A stretch of DNA of 13,335 nucleotides from an uncultured Lachnospiraceae bacterium (lineage in GTDB: Bacteria > Bacillota > Clostridia > Lachnospirales > Lachnospiraceae), in assembly GCA_947176785.1 (NCBI GenBank), contig CAMWSA010000052.1, forward strand, positions 1 to 13,335, written 5' to 3'. The notes beneath the pieces were generated by a model, which worked only from the letters and a program-made list of their open reading frames with translations, was not told where the DNA came from and did not search any database. A program made the translations under genes and the position numbers. Of this stretch, positions 1 to 6,761 are shown in pieces (within the stretch, counting starts at the first letter, position 1; the number at the start of each line of letters is the position of its first letter).

Positions 1-2398
1 TGTGGATCAGTTCCGCATTCCGGGCTTTTCCGGCCATCTCCATCTGTTCCGCAGTCTCCGCAAGCTCAAAGGCACCAATCTGGCGGGAAGCGCTTTTCAG
101 AGAGTGGACCTCAATGGTATACTCGTGCCACTTTTCCTCCTGCTCATATTTCTGGATCACCGCGTATTTCTTATCAATCACGCGGTAATACTCCTTGAGG
201 ACCGCCCAGAACAGTTCTTCATTCCCCAGGAATCCCACTGCCCTCTCAACATCCAGGCCGTTGATAGAGATACTTGTCACCTGGGAACCCTGGCTGTCCT
301 GCTTTACTTCCTTGTCGTTACGCTTTTTCTTATGGACCTTTTCCGGCGGCAGCCATTTGCGCAGCTTGGATACGATATCCTTCAGTTCAATGGGCTTGGT
401 CACCAGATCGTTCATCCCACTGCCTATGAACATCTCTCTTGTGCCCTCCACCGCGTTTGCCGTCAGGGCCAGGATGGGGACCTGGCCGTTTTCCCCGGGC
501 ATCTTCCTGATAATCCGGGTTACCTCCACGCCATCCATCTCAGGCATCATGTGATCCATAAAGATCAAATCATACTTTTTGTCCGTGACCTTGAAAATGG
601 CCTCCCTGCCGCTCAGCGCCGTATCAATATGCATCTGCAGCGGGCTTAAAAGCCCTTTTGCCACCGTCAGGTTGATGGCGTTGTCATCCACCACCAGTAT
701 TTCCGCTTCAGGGGCAACAAAATTAAAGTCTTCCACATCAAGGCGGTTATAACTCTGCTCCGCCTTATCCCCCTGCAATATGCCCGCAAGGCTTAAAACA
801 TACAGGGGCTTCTTGGCGATATACACATTGTCCATGTTGTAGGGATATGTATCCCGGTAGTCCGCCAGCACCACGCCGGTGATATCCGGGTGGGCCTTGA
901 GAAAATACTGCACCGCATCTGTCATCATCGTCTGCTCCACGAACAGAAACTGGAATTTCTGCCCCTCGAGCCTCGACAGGTCCCTGTCGGAGCCCAGCCC
1001 CCGATAGTCCACCCCCAGCCTCTGCATATCAGTCTTGATCTGCTTTGCGGCGTAATCCCCTGACAGAAGTCCCACTGCCAGTATATTTTCCTCAATCTGC
1101 CCGACAGAAGGGGTATTGTTGATGATTTTCTGGGGTACCACAAAGGAAAAGGTGCTTCCCTTCCCATACTCGCTCTCCACATGGATGCTTCCATGCATAA
1201 GTGAGACCAGCTGTTTGCAGATGGCAAGCCCCAACCCGGTGCCCTCAATGTTGCGGTTGCGCTTGCTGTCCAGCTGCTGGAAGGACTGAAAAAGCTTTTC
1301 CATGTCGCTTTCTCTGATCCCGCTCCCGGTGTCGGAGACAGCGATATAGAGTTCCAGCATATCCTCGCCGGTCTGCCGGTAATCCACCTGCAGATGTACA
1401 TTCCCCATCTTTGTAAACTTTATTGCATTGTTTGCCAGATTGATCATAATCTGTTTGATACGTATATTGTCGCCATACAGTCCATGAGGGAGATTGGGGT
1501 CCACGTCCACCGTCAATTCCAGCTCCCTGCTGCCGATCCTGGTCATAATGATATTTGCCACGTCGTTGACCACCGACATTGGCTCATATTCCGCCTCGTT
1601 GATCGTCATCATGCCGGATTCAATCTTGGAAAAATCCAGAATGTCATTGATGATTGTGAGCAGCGTCTGCCCGGATGCCTTGATCTGCCCCACATACTCC
1701 TTTGCCATGGGGGGAAGCTCCTCCCGCAGCGCCATTTCCGCCATGCCTATGATCGCATTCATGGGCGTGCGGATTTCATGGCTCATATTGGCCAGGAAAT
1801 CAGACTTCATGCTGGAGGATTTTATGAGTTCCATATTCTTTACATTCAGCTGGTGCTTGTTAAATGCCAGGTTTGAGAGAATATTGGCAATGGTGGAAAG
1901 CGCCTCAATCTTGCTCTTTATTTCTTCCTCCTTCAGAATAATTACCTTGTTGGCCGCTGTCATCAGTTCGTCAGGATTCACACCGATGTCCAATGCCACC
2001 TGACGGATTTTATCTTCGTCCGGCGATTCGGTCAGCATCTGCCCGCCGATAAAGCATCCCACCTTGTGGCCTGATACCATGATGGGCACGGCAAAATCCA
2101 CCAGGCCCGCATGACAGTGGTATGCGCAGGGTGTCCCATCGCTTTGTGTGTTCTCCGCACTGATCCGGTTACAGTTCTCGCAGCGCCTCCTGCCCGTCTC
2201 CGTGGCACGCACATATTTTTCACAAAATTCCGAGTAATGGGACCCCTTCGTGATGGCGATGCCATCCTTGTCCGTGATCAGAGACGCAATCCCTGCCATA
2301 CTGGAAAAAGAATCCTGTATCAGGTGCAGGGTCTCCAAGTCAATCAAATCCGTTAAATTCAGATTTGTCACTTCTTCTGATATATTGACCGTGTCCAT
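1..2398 (-). CDS. PocR-domain hybrid sensor histidine kinase (C-terminus cut by the window edge)
   Basis: The open frame runs from ATG at 2398 off the left edge (799 whole codons), with AGGAGGG four bases before the start. Visible order: PocR-type sensor domain at about 18-175 with Cys59, 73, 76, 91, 95 and 115; a short helical linker; HisKA with SHEIRTPMN (phospho-His207); HATPase_c with N-box Asn323/324, DTGSG 356-360 and GTGLGL 386-391; a degenerate receiver at about 430-545 with Glu488 where the phospho-Asp should be; a canonical receiver with Asp571/572, Asp615 and a late Lys-Pro; and an Hpt domain with HSLKSA, His765. There is no transmembrane segment, so it is probably a cytoplasmic sensor. 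In known PocR proteins the domain is thought to bind small hydrocarbon-type ligands; the Cys cluster could instead hold metal or sense redox (inference). Phosphate should pass from His207 to Asp615 to His765 and on to a separate receiver, possibly the neighbour at 2613-3449. The family is certain; ligand and target are unknown. Confidence 0.95.
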   Translation of the reverse strand, partial: MDTVNISEEVTNLNLTDLIDLETLHLIQDSFSSMAGIASLITDKDGIAITKGSHYSEFCEKYVRATETGRRRCENCNRISAENTQSDGTPCAYHCHAGLVDFAVPIMVSGHKVGCFIGGQMLTESPDEDKIRQVALDIGVNPDELMTAANKVIILKEEEIKSKIEALSTIANILSNLAFNKHQLNVKNMELIKSSSMKSDFLANMSHEIRTPMNAIIGMAEMALREELPPMAKEYVGQIKASGQTLLTIINDILDFSKIESGMMTINEAEYEPMSVVNDVANIIMTRIGSRELELTVDVDPNLPHGLYGDNIRIKQIMINLANNAIKFTKMGNVHLQVDYRQTGEDMLELYIAVSDTGSGIRESDMEKLFQSFQQLDSKRNRNIEGTGLGLAICKQLVSLMHGSIHVESEYGKGSTFSFVVPQKIINNTPSVGQIEENILAVGLLSGDYAAKQIKTDMQRLGVDYRGLGSDRDLSRLEGQKFQFLFVEQTMMTDAVQYFLKAHPDITGVVLADYRDTYPYNMDNVYIAKKPLYVLSLAGILQGDKAEQSYNRLDVEDFNFVAPEAEILVVDDNAINLTVAKGLLSPLQMHIDTALSGREAIFKVTDKKYDLIFMDHMMPEMDGVEVTRIIRKMPGENGQVPILALTANAVEGTREMFIGSGMNDLVTKPIELKDIVSKLRKWLPPEKVHKKKRNDKEVKQDSQGSQVTSISINGLDVERAVGFLGNEELFWAVLKEYYRVIDKKYAVIQKYEQEEKWHEYTIEVHSLKSASRQIGAFELAETAEQMEMAGKARNAELIH

Positions 2399-2612
2399 CC
2401 TGCCCTCCTATTTCAATTTATTGTCCCGTCCCTGCCCTACGGTTTTCATTTCCTCTTATACGCACTGCCGGTTAGATTTTCCTTCCCCCACGGCGCATGT
2501 TGTCTGATTATGCACATGTGCCGTGCGGGAATCGGAAAAGCCCGGCGACCGTCAGTATCACTTTTTCTTTGCAGGCTGTTTGGCGCTCCGCGCCCTGGCG
2601 TTTGGGCAGAAG
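2399..2612 (-). other. 214-bp gap between the receiver gene and the hybrid kinase gene
   Basis: No ORF here looks real. As minus-strand RNA the gap can form a tight GGCGC/GCGCC hairpin (2582-2594) just after the receiver gene, and a second stem pairing 2487-2494 with 2520-2529 (CCC and ACGGC blocks with a 2-nt bulge on one side). A perfect 10-bp palindrome, GCACATGTGC, lies at 2512-2521. Neither hairpin is followed by a T-run, so I do not call a terminator. No convincing -35/-10 pair was found, so the kinase may be transcribed by read-through from the receiver gene, or from an unrecognised promoter. The kinase ribosome binding site closes the gap. Confidence 0.4.
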
Positions 2613-3449
2613 CTATCTTCGGCCCAGAACGCCCTTTATGGTGGATGAGATCTTCTCCATGTCAATGGGTTTTAAGAGGTATCCCTGTATTTTCAGCGCC
2701 AATATCTCCTGGATCTTGCCCCGCTCCGTAACACCGGTGAGAAAGACCACGGGAAGGTTTCTGGTCTTACTGTTTTCCCGTATTTTACTCAGGACTGCCG
2801 CCCCGTTCTCCTCAGGCATCTCATAGTCCAGCAGTACCAAGTCCGTCCTCTTAGTCTCAAGGAATTTCATCGCCACCTTGCCGTTTATGGCTGTAGCAAC
2901 ATCATATCGCTCCGCCAGATAGCCCTTGAGGAGTTTCAAGACACTACTGTCATCATCTACGATTAATATATGTTTTCTGGCGGGGGGCTTCGGCGGCTCC
3001 GCCTGCGCGGGAGGTGTCACCCTGGCGGCGACGGTGCTGGCGGCAGCCGCCGCACGTTCAGCCAAATTCTTCTGTCTCCCTCTCTTTTCCAACAGTTCCA
3101 CAATGGAATGCTCAAGCTTCTGGGCCGAAATGGGGCGCTGGAAAAAAGTCGCCTGTGTAGTGGGCACAATCTTCGTGAATTGCTCGCACTCTTCTCTGTT
3201 GCCAACAATAATTATGGGAATATTCAATTCCGTGATCCTCTGTTCCACATTGTCGAATCGCTTGATATCGTCCGGCGACTCCCCGTACAGGCAATATACG
3301 AACACATCGGGAGAGATATATTTCAGATGGTTCATGATATCGTCATATCGGCTTGAGGTATTGATACACTCAAGCGTGTTATCCATATAGGTAAAAAATT
3401 CGTTGATAGCCATTCTGTTGTTTCCGGTCAATAAAACAACGTATTTCAT
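2613..3449 (-). CDS. response regulator with two receiver-like domains and no output domain
   Basis: 278 residues. The C-terminal half is a canonical receiver: ILIVDDD (Asp165-167), phosphoacceptor Asp208 in LLDYEMPEENG, Thr238 in FLTG, and Lys260-Pro261. The N-terminal 120 residues have receiver-like alternation (VVLLTGNN, then DVFVYCLYGES, then IPIIIVGN, then a late RP) but lack the acidic pocket and the phospho-Asp, so this is best read as a pseudo-receiver. An Ala/Pro-rich linker at about 130-158 joins the two. No DNA-binding, GGDEF, HD-GYP or other output domain is present, so it probably works as a phosphate carrier or through protein contacts. A G-run (AGGGGGG) lies just before ATG 3449, and only 10 bp separate this start from the stop of the SseB-like gene, so the two are surely one transcript. 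It is a plausible partner of the Hpt domain of the kinase encoded next. Confidence 0.93.
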   Translation of the reverse strand: MKYVVLLTGNNRMAINEFFTYMDNTLECINTSSRYDDIMNHLKYISPDVFVYCLYGESPDDIKRFDNVEQRITELNIPIIIVGNREECEQFTKIVPTTQATFFQRPISAQKLEHSIVELLEKRGRQKNLAERAAAAASTVAARVTPPAQAEPPKPPARKHILIVDDDSSVLKLLKGYLAERYDVATAINGKVAMKFLETKRTDLVLLDYEMPEENGAAVLSKIRENSKTRNLPVVFLTGVTERGKIQEILALKIQGYLLKPIDMEKISSTIKGVLGRR

Positions 3450-3459
3450 AAAAACCCCC

Positions 3460-3939
3460 CTATTCTCCTGATTTATTATTGTTGCGCATATCCCCTGTCA
3501 GAGCATCCTGAATCGTGTCGATCATCCTCCGGGTGACTCTGATGTTGGCCCCGCCGGGATTGATGGCAAAGCCGTCGCACTGGCTGTCCGCCCGCTTTAC
3601 CATAGTCGTAAAATCCTGAAACCCGAATACAAGAAGCTGCTGCCCCTCCTCCATGCTTTTCACCCATTTCTTAAGCTCCTGCATATCCGTGAAGGCCATG
3701 AAATATCTCACGCCCTCCCTGGTGCTGAGCATGGGGATCTGGATTTGGGCGTCCGGCGGCATCCGCACCATGCCGCTCTCATCCTCCTGTGGCCCGGGTG
3801 TCACTGTGGCCGGGGTCAGCAGATGCGCCTTCAACAGTTCCTGTAAGAAAAAGTCCCGGTGCTTGGTGGAGTTATCCGCCTTTAACAGTTCCATGGCTCC
3901 CACCAGCATGGGGTTGCTAATCGCTCTTGGCCTTTCCAT
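3460..3939 (-). CDS. SseB-domain protein
   Basis: 159 residues from ATG 3939. The family is recognised by FLQELLKAHLLTP near residue 30-43, then FMAFTDMQELKKW around 80-92, and the diagnostic GFAINPGG around 122-129, which is the usual order in the SseB N-terminal domain. I chose the start at 3939 because AGGGAGG lies 5-6 bases upstream and the family begins near there; an in-frame GTG at 4161 would add 74 residues that do not resemble the family. SseB-type proteins are widespread in Firmicutes but poorly characterised: the name comes from enhanced serine sensitivity in E. coli and says little about the biochemistry. It is the first gene of a tight pair with the receiver gene (10-bp gap), which suggests a role in the same signalling pathway. 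That role is inference. Confidence 0.85.
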   Translation of the reverse strand: MERPRAISNPMLVGAMELLKADNSTKHRDFFLQELLKAHLLTPATVTPGPQEDESGMVRMPPDAQIQIPMLSTREGVRYFMAFTDMQELKKWVKSMEEGQQLLVFGFQDFTTMVKRADSQCDGFAINPGGANIRVTRRMIDTIQDALTGDMRNNNKSGE

Positions 3940-4157
3940 ATATTCCTCCCTGACCCGGATCAACCGGAAAACTCGCAATCTCCCATAGAAAACCTGCTTT
4001 TCCCCATGCAACAATGCATATATGGAAAAAATGTCCTGCCGGCTCCTCTTTGTGATAAATGGGGCACTGGAGAACATTTTTTCATATATGCTCCGCCCGC
4101 ACTCCGGGCTGAATAAGCCACAGGAAATTGCCGTTATGCGTTCCACAGCATTGCGCG
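3940..4157 (-). other. 218-bp gap upstream of the SseB/receiver/kinase cluster
   Basis: This gap lies between the hydratase stop and the SseB-like start. In minus-strand reading, just after the hydratase stop, a short GCCCG/CGGGC hairpin (about 4095-4110) has no T-run, so termination is not established. Further down, TTGTTG followed after 18 bases by TTCTAT (ending near 3980) is the best promoter candidate, but it is weak. A small ATGCA/TGCAT hairpin overlaps the TTGTTG. An ORF through the gap in frame with the SseB gene exists only because the GTG-started frame is open; its translation looks non-genic. Confidence 0.3.
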
Positions 4158-6476
4158 TCACACGCGGTTATAGTTAATCAGGCAGCCCTTCAATATGATC
4201 TGCCTCTCCTCGTCTGTCAGTTCACCCAGTCTCAGCGTAAACTCCCGCAGCCCTTCGGGCTGCCCATCCTCATATTGCCGAACTTCCAAATTTACCACAT
4301 ATGCCTTGATCTCCTCCGCCTTACTCTCCACCGCAGCCCTGATGCCGGGGATAAAAAGGTAGTCCAGATTGTGGAAGGGCAGTTCGCCCTCCCGGATCAA
4401 AAACGGCAGCATCCCCCAGTTGATCAGGTTGGAGCGGTAACGCTTGGTGGCGTATTCATGAGCAATGTTGGCCCAGCCGCCCAGCACCTTCTGACAGCTG
4501 GCAGCCTGCTCTCTGGCGGAGCCGTCGCCGGGCTTCACCGCAAAGATGGTGGAGCCAAAGCCGGTGTTGGTGTGATTCACCTCCGGGAACCGCTGTTTGA
4601 TCACGCCCATGATGGGCTTTACATCCGGATGCGCCTGGCAGGGATGTTCTCCCGCCATGCGGGCCTTCTCCGCCTTCTGGATATCCTTGGCCCGCCCCAC
4701 ATAGGCCGGGTCCTTGCGGGATAAGGTAAACTCCGCCAGTCCCAGGGGATTGGAACGGTAGCTGGAGGTCTCGCCGGAGGGAATCAGTTCATCCGTGGTG
4801 GTCACGGGGTCATGGATTTCGCTGACCACCCGCAGCACCATATTCTCGGGCAGTTCACCCATCTCCGGCCAGTCCTTGATGTTGGGGCCCAGCACGATCT
4901 CCGCCTCGGGGTCCGCCGCACCGTGGGAGTCAAATACCCTGTTGGCGTAAATATTGCTGTCAAAATGATATTTATATTTGCCGATCTCGCCGTCAAACTC
5001 CGTGGCCGGGGTCAGCACGCCCTGGTTGGCCGCAGTGGCGGCAATGGAACGGGCATCCATCAATGCCACGGAAGAAATCTGGCCGCTCTGCAGCTTGGAG
5101 CCTTCCCTGTTGGGGAAGTTCCTGGTAGAGTGGCGGATGCTGAAGGCATTGTTGGCCGGGGTGTCCCCCGCTCCAAAGCAGGGGCCGCAGAAAGCGGTCT
5201 TCATCACCGCGCCGGTCTCCAGGATGGCGGCGGCACAGCCGTTTTTAATCAACTCCATATACACGGGCATGGAGGCCGGATACACACTCAGGGTAAATTC
5301 GCCGCTGCCGATATATTTGCCCTTCAGGATATCAGCCGCCGCGCAGATATTCTCAAAGCCGCCGCCCGCACATCCTGCGATAATGCCCTGGTCCACCAGG
5401 AATCTGCCGTTCTTTACCTTGTCTTTCAGATGGAATTCCACAGCGCCGTCCAGGCTCACCTGGGCGCGCTTCTCCGTCTCGTCCAGAATGTCCATCAGAT
5501 TTGCATTCAGTTCCTCGATGGTGTAGGTGTTGCTGGGATGGAAGGGCATGGCAATCATGGGACGCACCCTGGACAGATCCACTGTGATCATGCCGTCATA
5601 ATAAGCCGCTTCACCGGGCGACAGCTGCGCGTAGTCCTCCTCCCTGCCATGGATCCGGTAAAATTCTTTGATCTGGTCGTCTGTCTGCCAGATGGAGGAC
5701 AGACAGGTGGTCTCGGTGGTCATCACGTCCACGCCGATCCTGAAGTCCGCACTCAAAGAGGCCACGCCGGGGCCTACGAACTCCATCACCTTATTCTTAA
5801 CATAGCCCTTTGCGAACACAGCGCCGATGATAGCCAGCGCCACGTCCTGGGGACCCACTCCCTTGACCGGCTCCCCGGTCAGGTACACGCCCACCACGCC
5901 GGGCATATTGATGTCATAGGTCTGGCCCAAAAGCTGTTTCACCAACTCCGGGCCGCCCTCGCCCATAGCCATGGTGCCCAGCGCGCCATAGCGGGTGTGG
6001 GAGTCGGAGCCTAAGATCATCCTGCCGCCCCCGGCCAGCATCTCCCGGGCAAACTGGTGGATCACCGCCTGGTGAGGGGGCACATAGATGCCGCCGTATT
6101 TTTTTGCACAGGAGAGGCCAAACATGTGGTCATCCTCGTTGATGGTGCCGCCCACTGCGCACAGGGAATTGTGGCAGTTGGTCAACACATAGGGCACCGG
6201 GAATTTCGTCAGCCCCGAGGCCCTGGCCGTCTGGATGATGCCCACGAACGTGATATCATGGCTGGTCAGCTTGTCGAACTTGATTTTCAGTTTATCCATA
6301 TTGCCGGAGGTATTGTGGCTCTGCAAAATGCCATAGGCGATGGTATTTTGAGCCGCCTCCTTTTTGGTGATATCCCTGCCGGTCTTTGCCTTAAGGGCAG
6401 CCAGGGCTTCCCCGTTGTCCGGTACGATCTCGCTGCCGTGTAACAGGTATGCCCCTCCGTCTGATAAAGTAATCAT
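4158..6476 (-). CDS. aconitase-superfamily hydratase, YbhJ type
   Basis: 772 residues. The sequence follows the family of E. coli YbhJ along its whole length (YbhJ is about 750 residues), with long familiar blocks such as HDITFVGIIQTARASG, VLTNCHNSLCAVGGTINEDD, ILGSDSHTRYGALG and SIRHSTRNFPNREGS. Aconitase features present: the DSHT catalytic segment (Asp158, His160), three likely [4Fe-4S] ligands Cys369, Cys430 and Cys433 (the last two in FCGPCFG), NREGS near 456-460, and the late GDGSAREQAA motif of the swivel domain. The usual Thr-Asn-Ser after the first cluster cysteine is replaced by Ala-Gly-Gly. The substrate of this family is not established, so calling it the TCA-cycle aconitase would go too far; hydro-lyase chemistry on a hydroxy-di/tricarboxylate is the reasonable expectation. 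ATG 6476 has AAGGAG 8 bases upstream. The upstream region holds a large RNA-like structure, so leader control is possible. Confidence 0.93.
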   Translation of the reverse strand: MITLSDGGAYLLHGSEIVPDNGEALAALKAKTGRDITKKEAAQNTIAYGILQSHNTSGNMDKLKIKFDKLTSHDITFVGIIQTARASGLTKFPVPYVLTNCHNSLCAVGGTINEDDHMFGLSCAKKYGGIYVPPHQAVIHQFAREMLAGGGRMILGSDSHTRYGALGTMAMGEGGPELVKQLLGQTYDINMPGVVGVYLTGEPVKGVGPQDVALAIIGAVFAKGYVKNKVMEFVGPGVASLSADFRIGVDVMTTETTCLSSIWQTDDQIKEFYRIHGREEDYAQLSPGEAAYYDGMITVDLSRVRPMIAMPFHPSNTYTIEELNANLMDILDETEKRAQVSLDGAVEFHLKDKVKNGRFLVDQGIIAGCAGGGFENICAAADILKGKYIGSGEFTLSVYPASMPVYMELIKNGCAAAILETGAVMKTAFCGPCFGAGDTPANNAFSIRHSTRNFPNREGSKLQSGQISSVALMDARSIAATAANQGVLTPATEFDGEIGKYKYHFDSNIYANRVFDSHGAADPEAEIVLGPNIKDWPEMGELPENMVLRVVSEIHDPVTTTDELIPSGETSSYRSNPLGLAEFTLSRKDPAYVGRAKDIQKAEKARMAGEHPCQAHPDVKPIMGVIKQRFPEVNHTNTGFGSTIFAVKPGDGSAREQAASCQKVLGGWANIAHEYATKRYRSNLINWGMLPFLIREGELPFHNLDYLFIPGIRAAVESKAEEIKAYVVNLEVRQYEDGQPEGLREFTLRLGELTDEERQIILKGCLINYNRV

Positions 6477-6514
6477 AATAGTATCTCCTTTTTCCTTTTA
6501 CTGCCCTTTTTGTC

Positions 6515-6702
6515 GTCCAGGCAGGGCAATATCTCTTTCGCATCGCACTCCGGCTCCGTAACCAAACATTACGGCTGCCGGAGTTCTGACCTCCGCATTG
6601 TTTACCCGTTGCAGACTATGCCGTCAAAACTCCGCCGGAAAATACCTGGCCAGGCACTGCCATTGTTTATGGGGTCCTACAGAGATACTACCCTGCCCGG
6701 AC
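6515..6702 (-). promoter_or_regulatory. large structured element in the hydratase leader
   Basis: Bases 6681-6702 and 6515-6536 pair over 22 consecutive positions in minus-strand RNA, with three G-U pairs and no mismatch. Inside, 6623-6634 pairs with 6579-6590 (12 pairs, one G-U), and 6569-6583 pairs with 6548-6561 (CTCCGGC and CCGTAA blocks around a 7-base loop). The last two share bases 6579-6583 and so compete in part. Read as plus-strand RNA, each of the four wobbles would be an A-C mismatch, which favours function in the strand that carries the hydratase. The element ends 22 bases before the hydratase AAGGAG. No known riboswitch or T-box signature is recognised. A short inverted-repeat mobile element is the main alternative. 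Confidence 0.6.
6599..6627 (-). promoter_or_regulatory. possible internal promoter for the hydratase gene
   Basis: TTGACG (6622-6627) and TAAACA (6599-6604) are separated by 17 bases in minus-strand reading. The -35 box is good and the -10 box is poor. If used, transcription would begin near 6590, so the outer 22-bp helix of the leader could not form in that transcript but the 6548-6583 hairpin would. The -35 box overlaps one arm of the inner stem, so it may be chance. Confidence 0.25.
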
Positions 6703-6761
6703 TCGGTTACTGCCATGCAAAAGAAAAACAATCATTCCGTTTATCTCTTACATAAGATATC

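Noticed and set aside
925..2265. Minus-strand ORFs at 925-1401 and 2032-2265
   Set aside because: They lie in other frames of the hybrid kinase, whose own frame is continuous from 2398 to the window edge.
3940..4161. 74-residue N-terminal extension of the SseB-like protein from GTG 4161
   Set aside because: The extension does not look like the family, GTG 4161 overlaps the hydratase stop without a good ribosome site, and ATG 3939 has AGGGAGG at good spacing.
4812..6014. 400-codon plus-strand ORF inside the hydratase gene
   Set aside because: It is antisense to a strongly conserved gene. The translation is rich in His, Gly and Ala without family motifs, typical of the mirror frame of a GC-rich gene.
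6515..6702. The hydratase leader as a MITE or short insertion element
   Set aside because: It was considered because of the 22-base terminal inverted repeat. I see no clear target duplication, and the G-U bias to one strand favours RNA function. It is not excluded without a genome-wide copy search.
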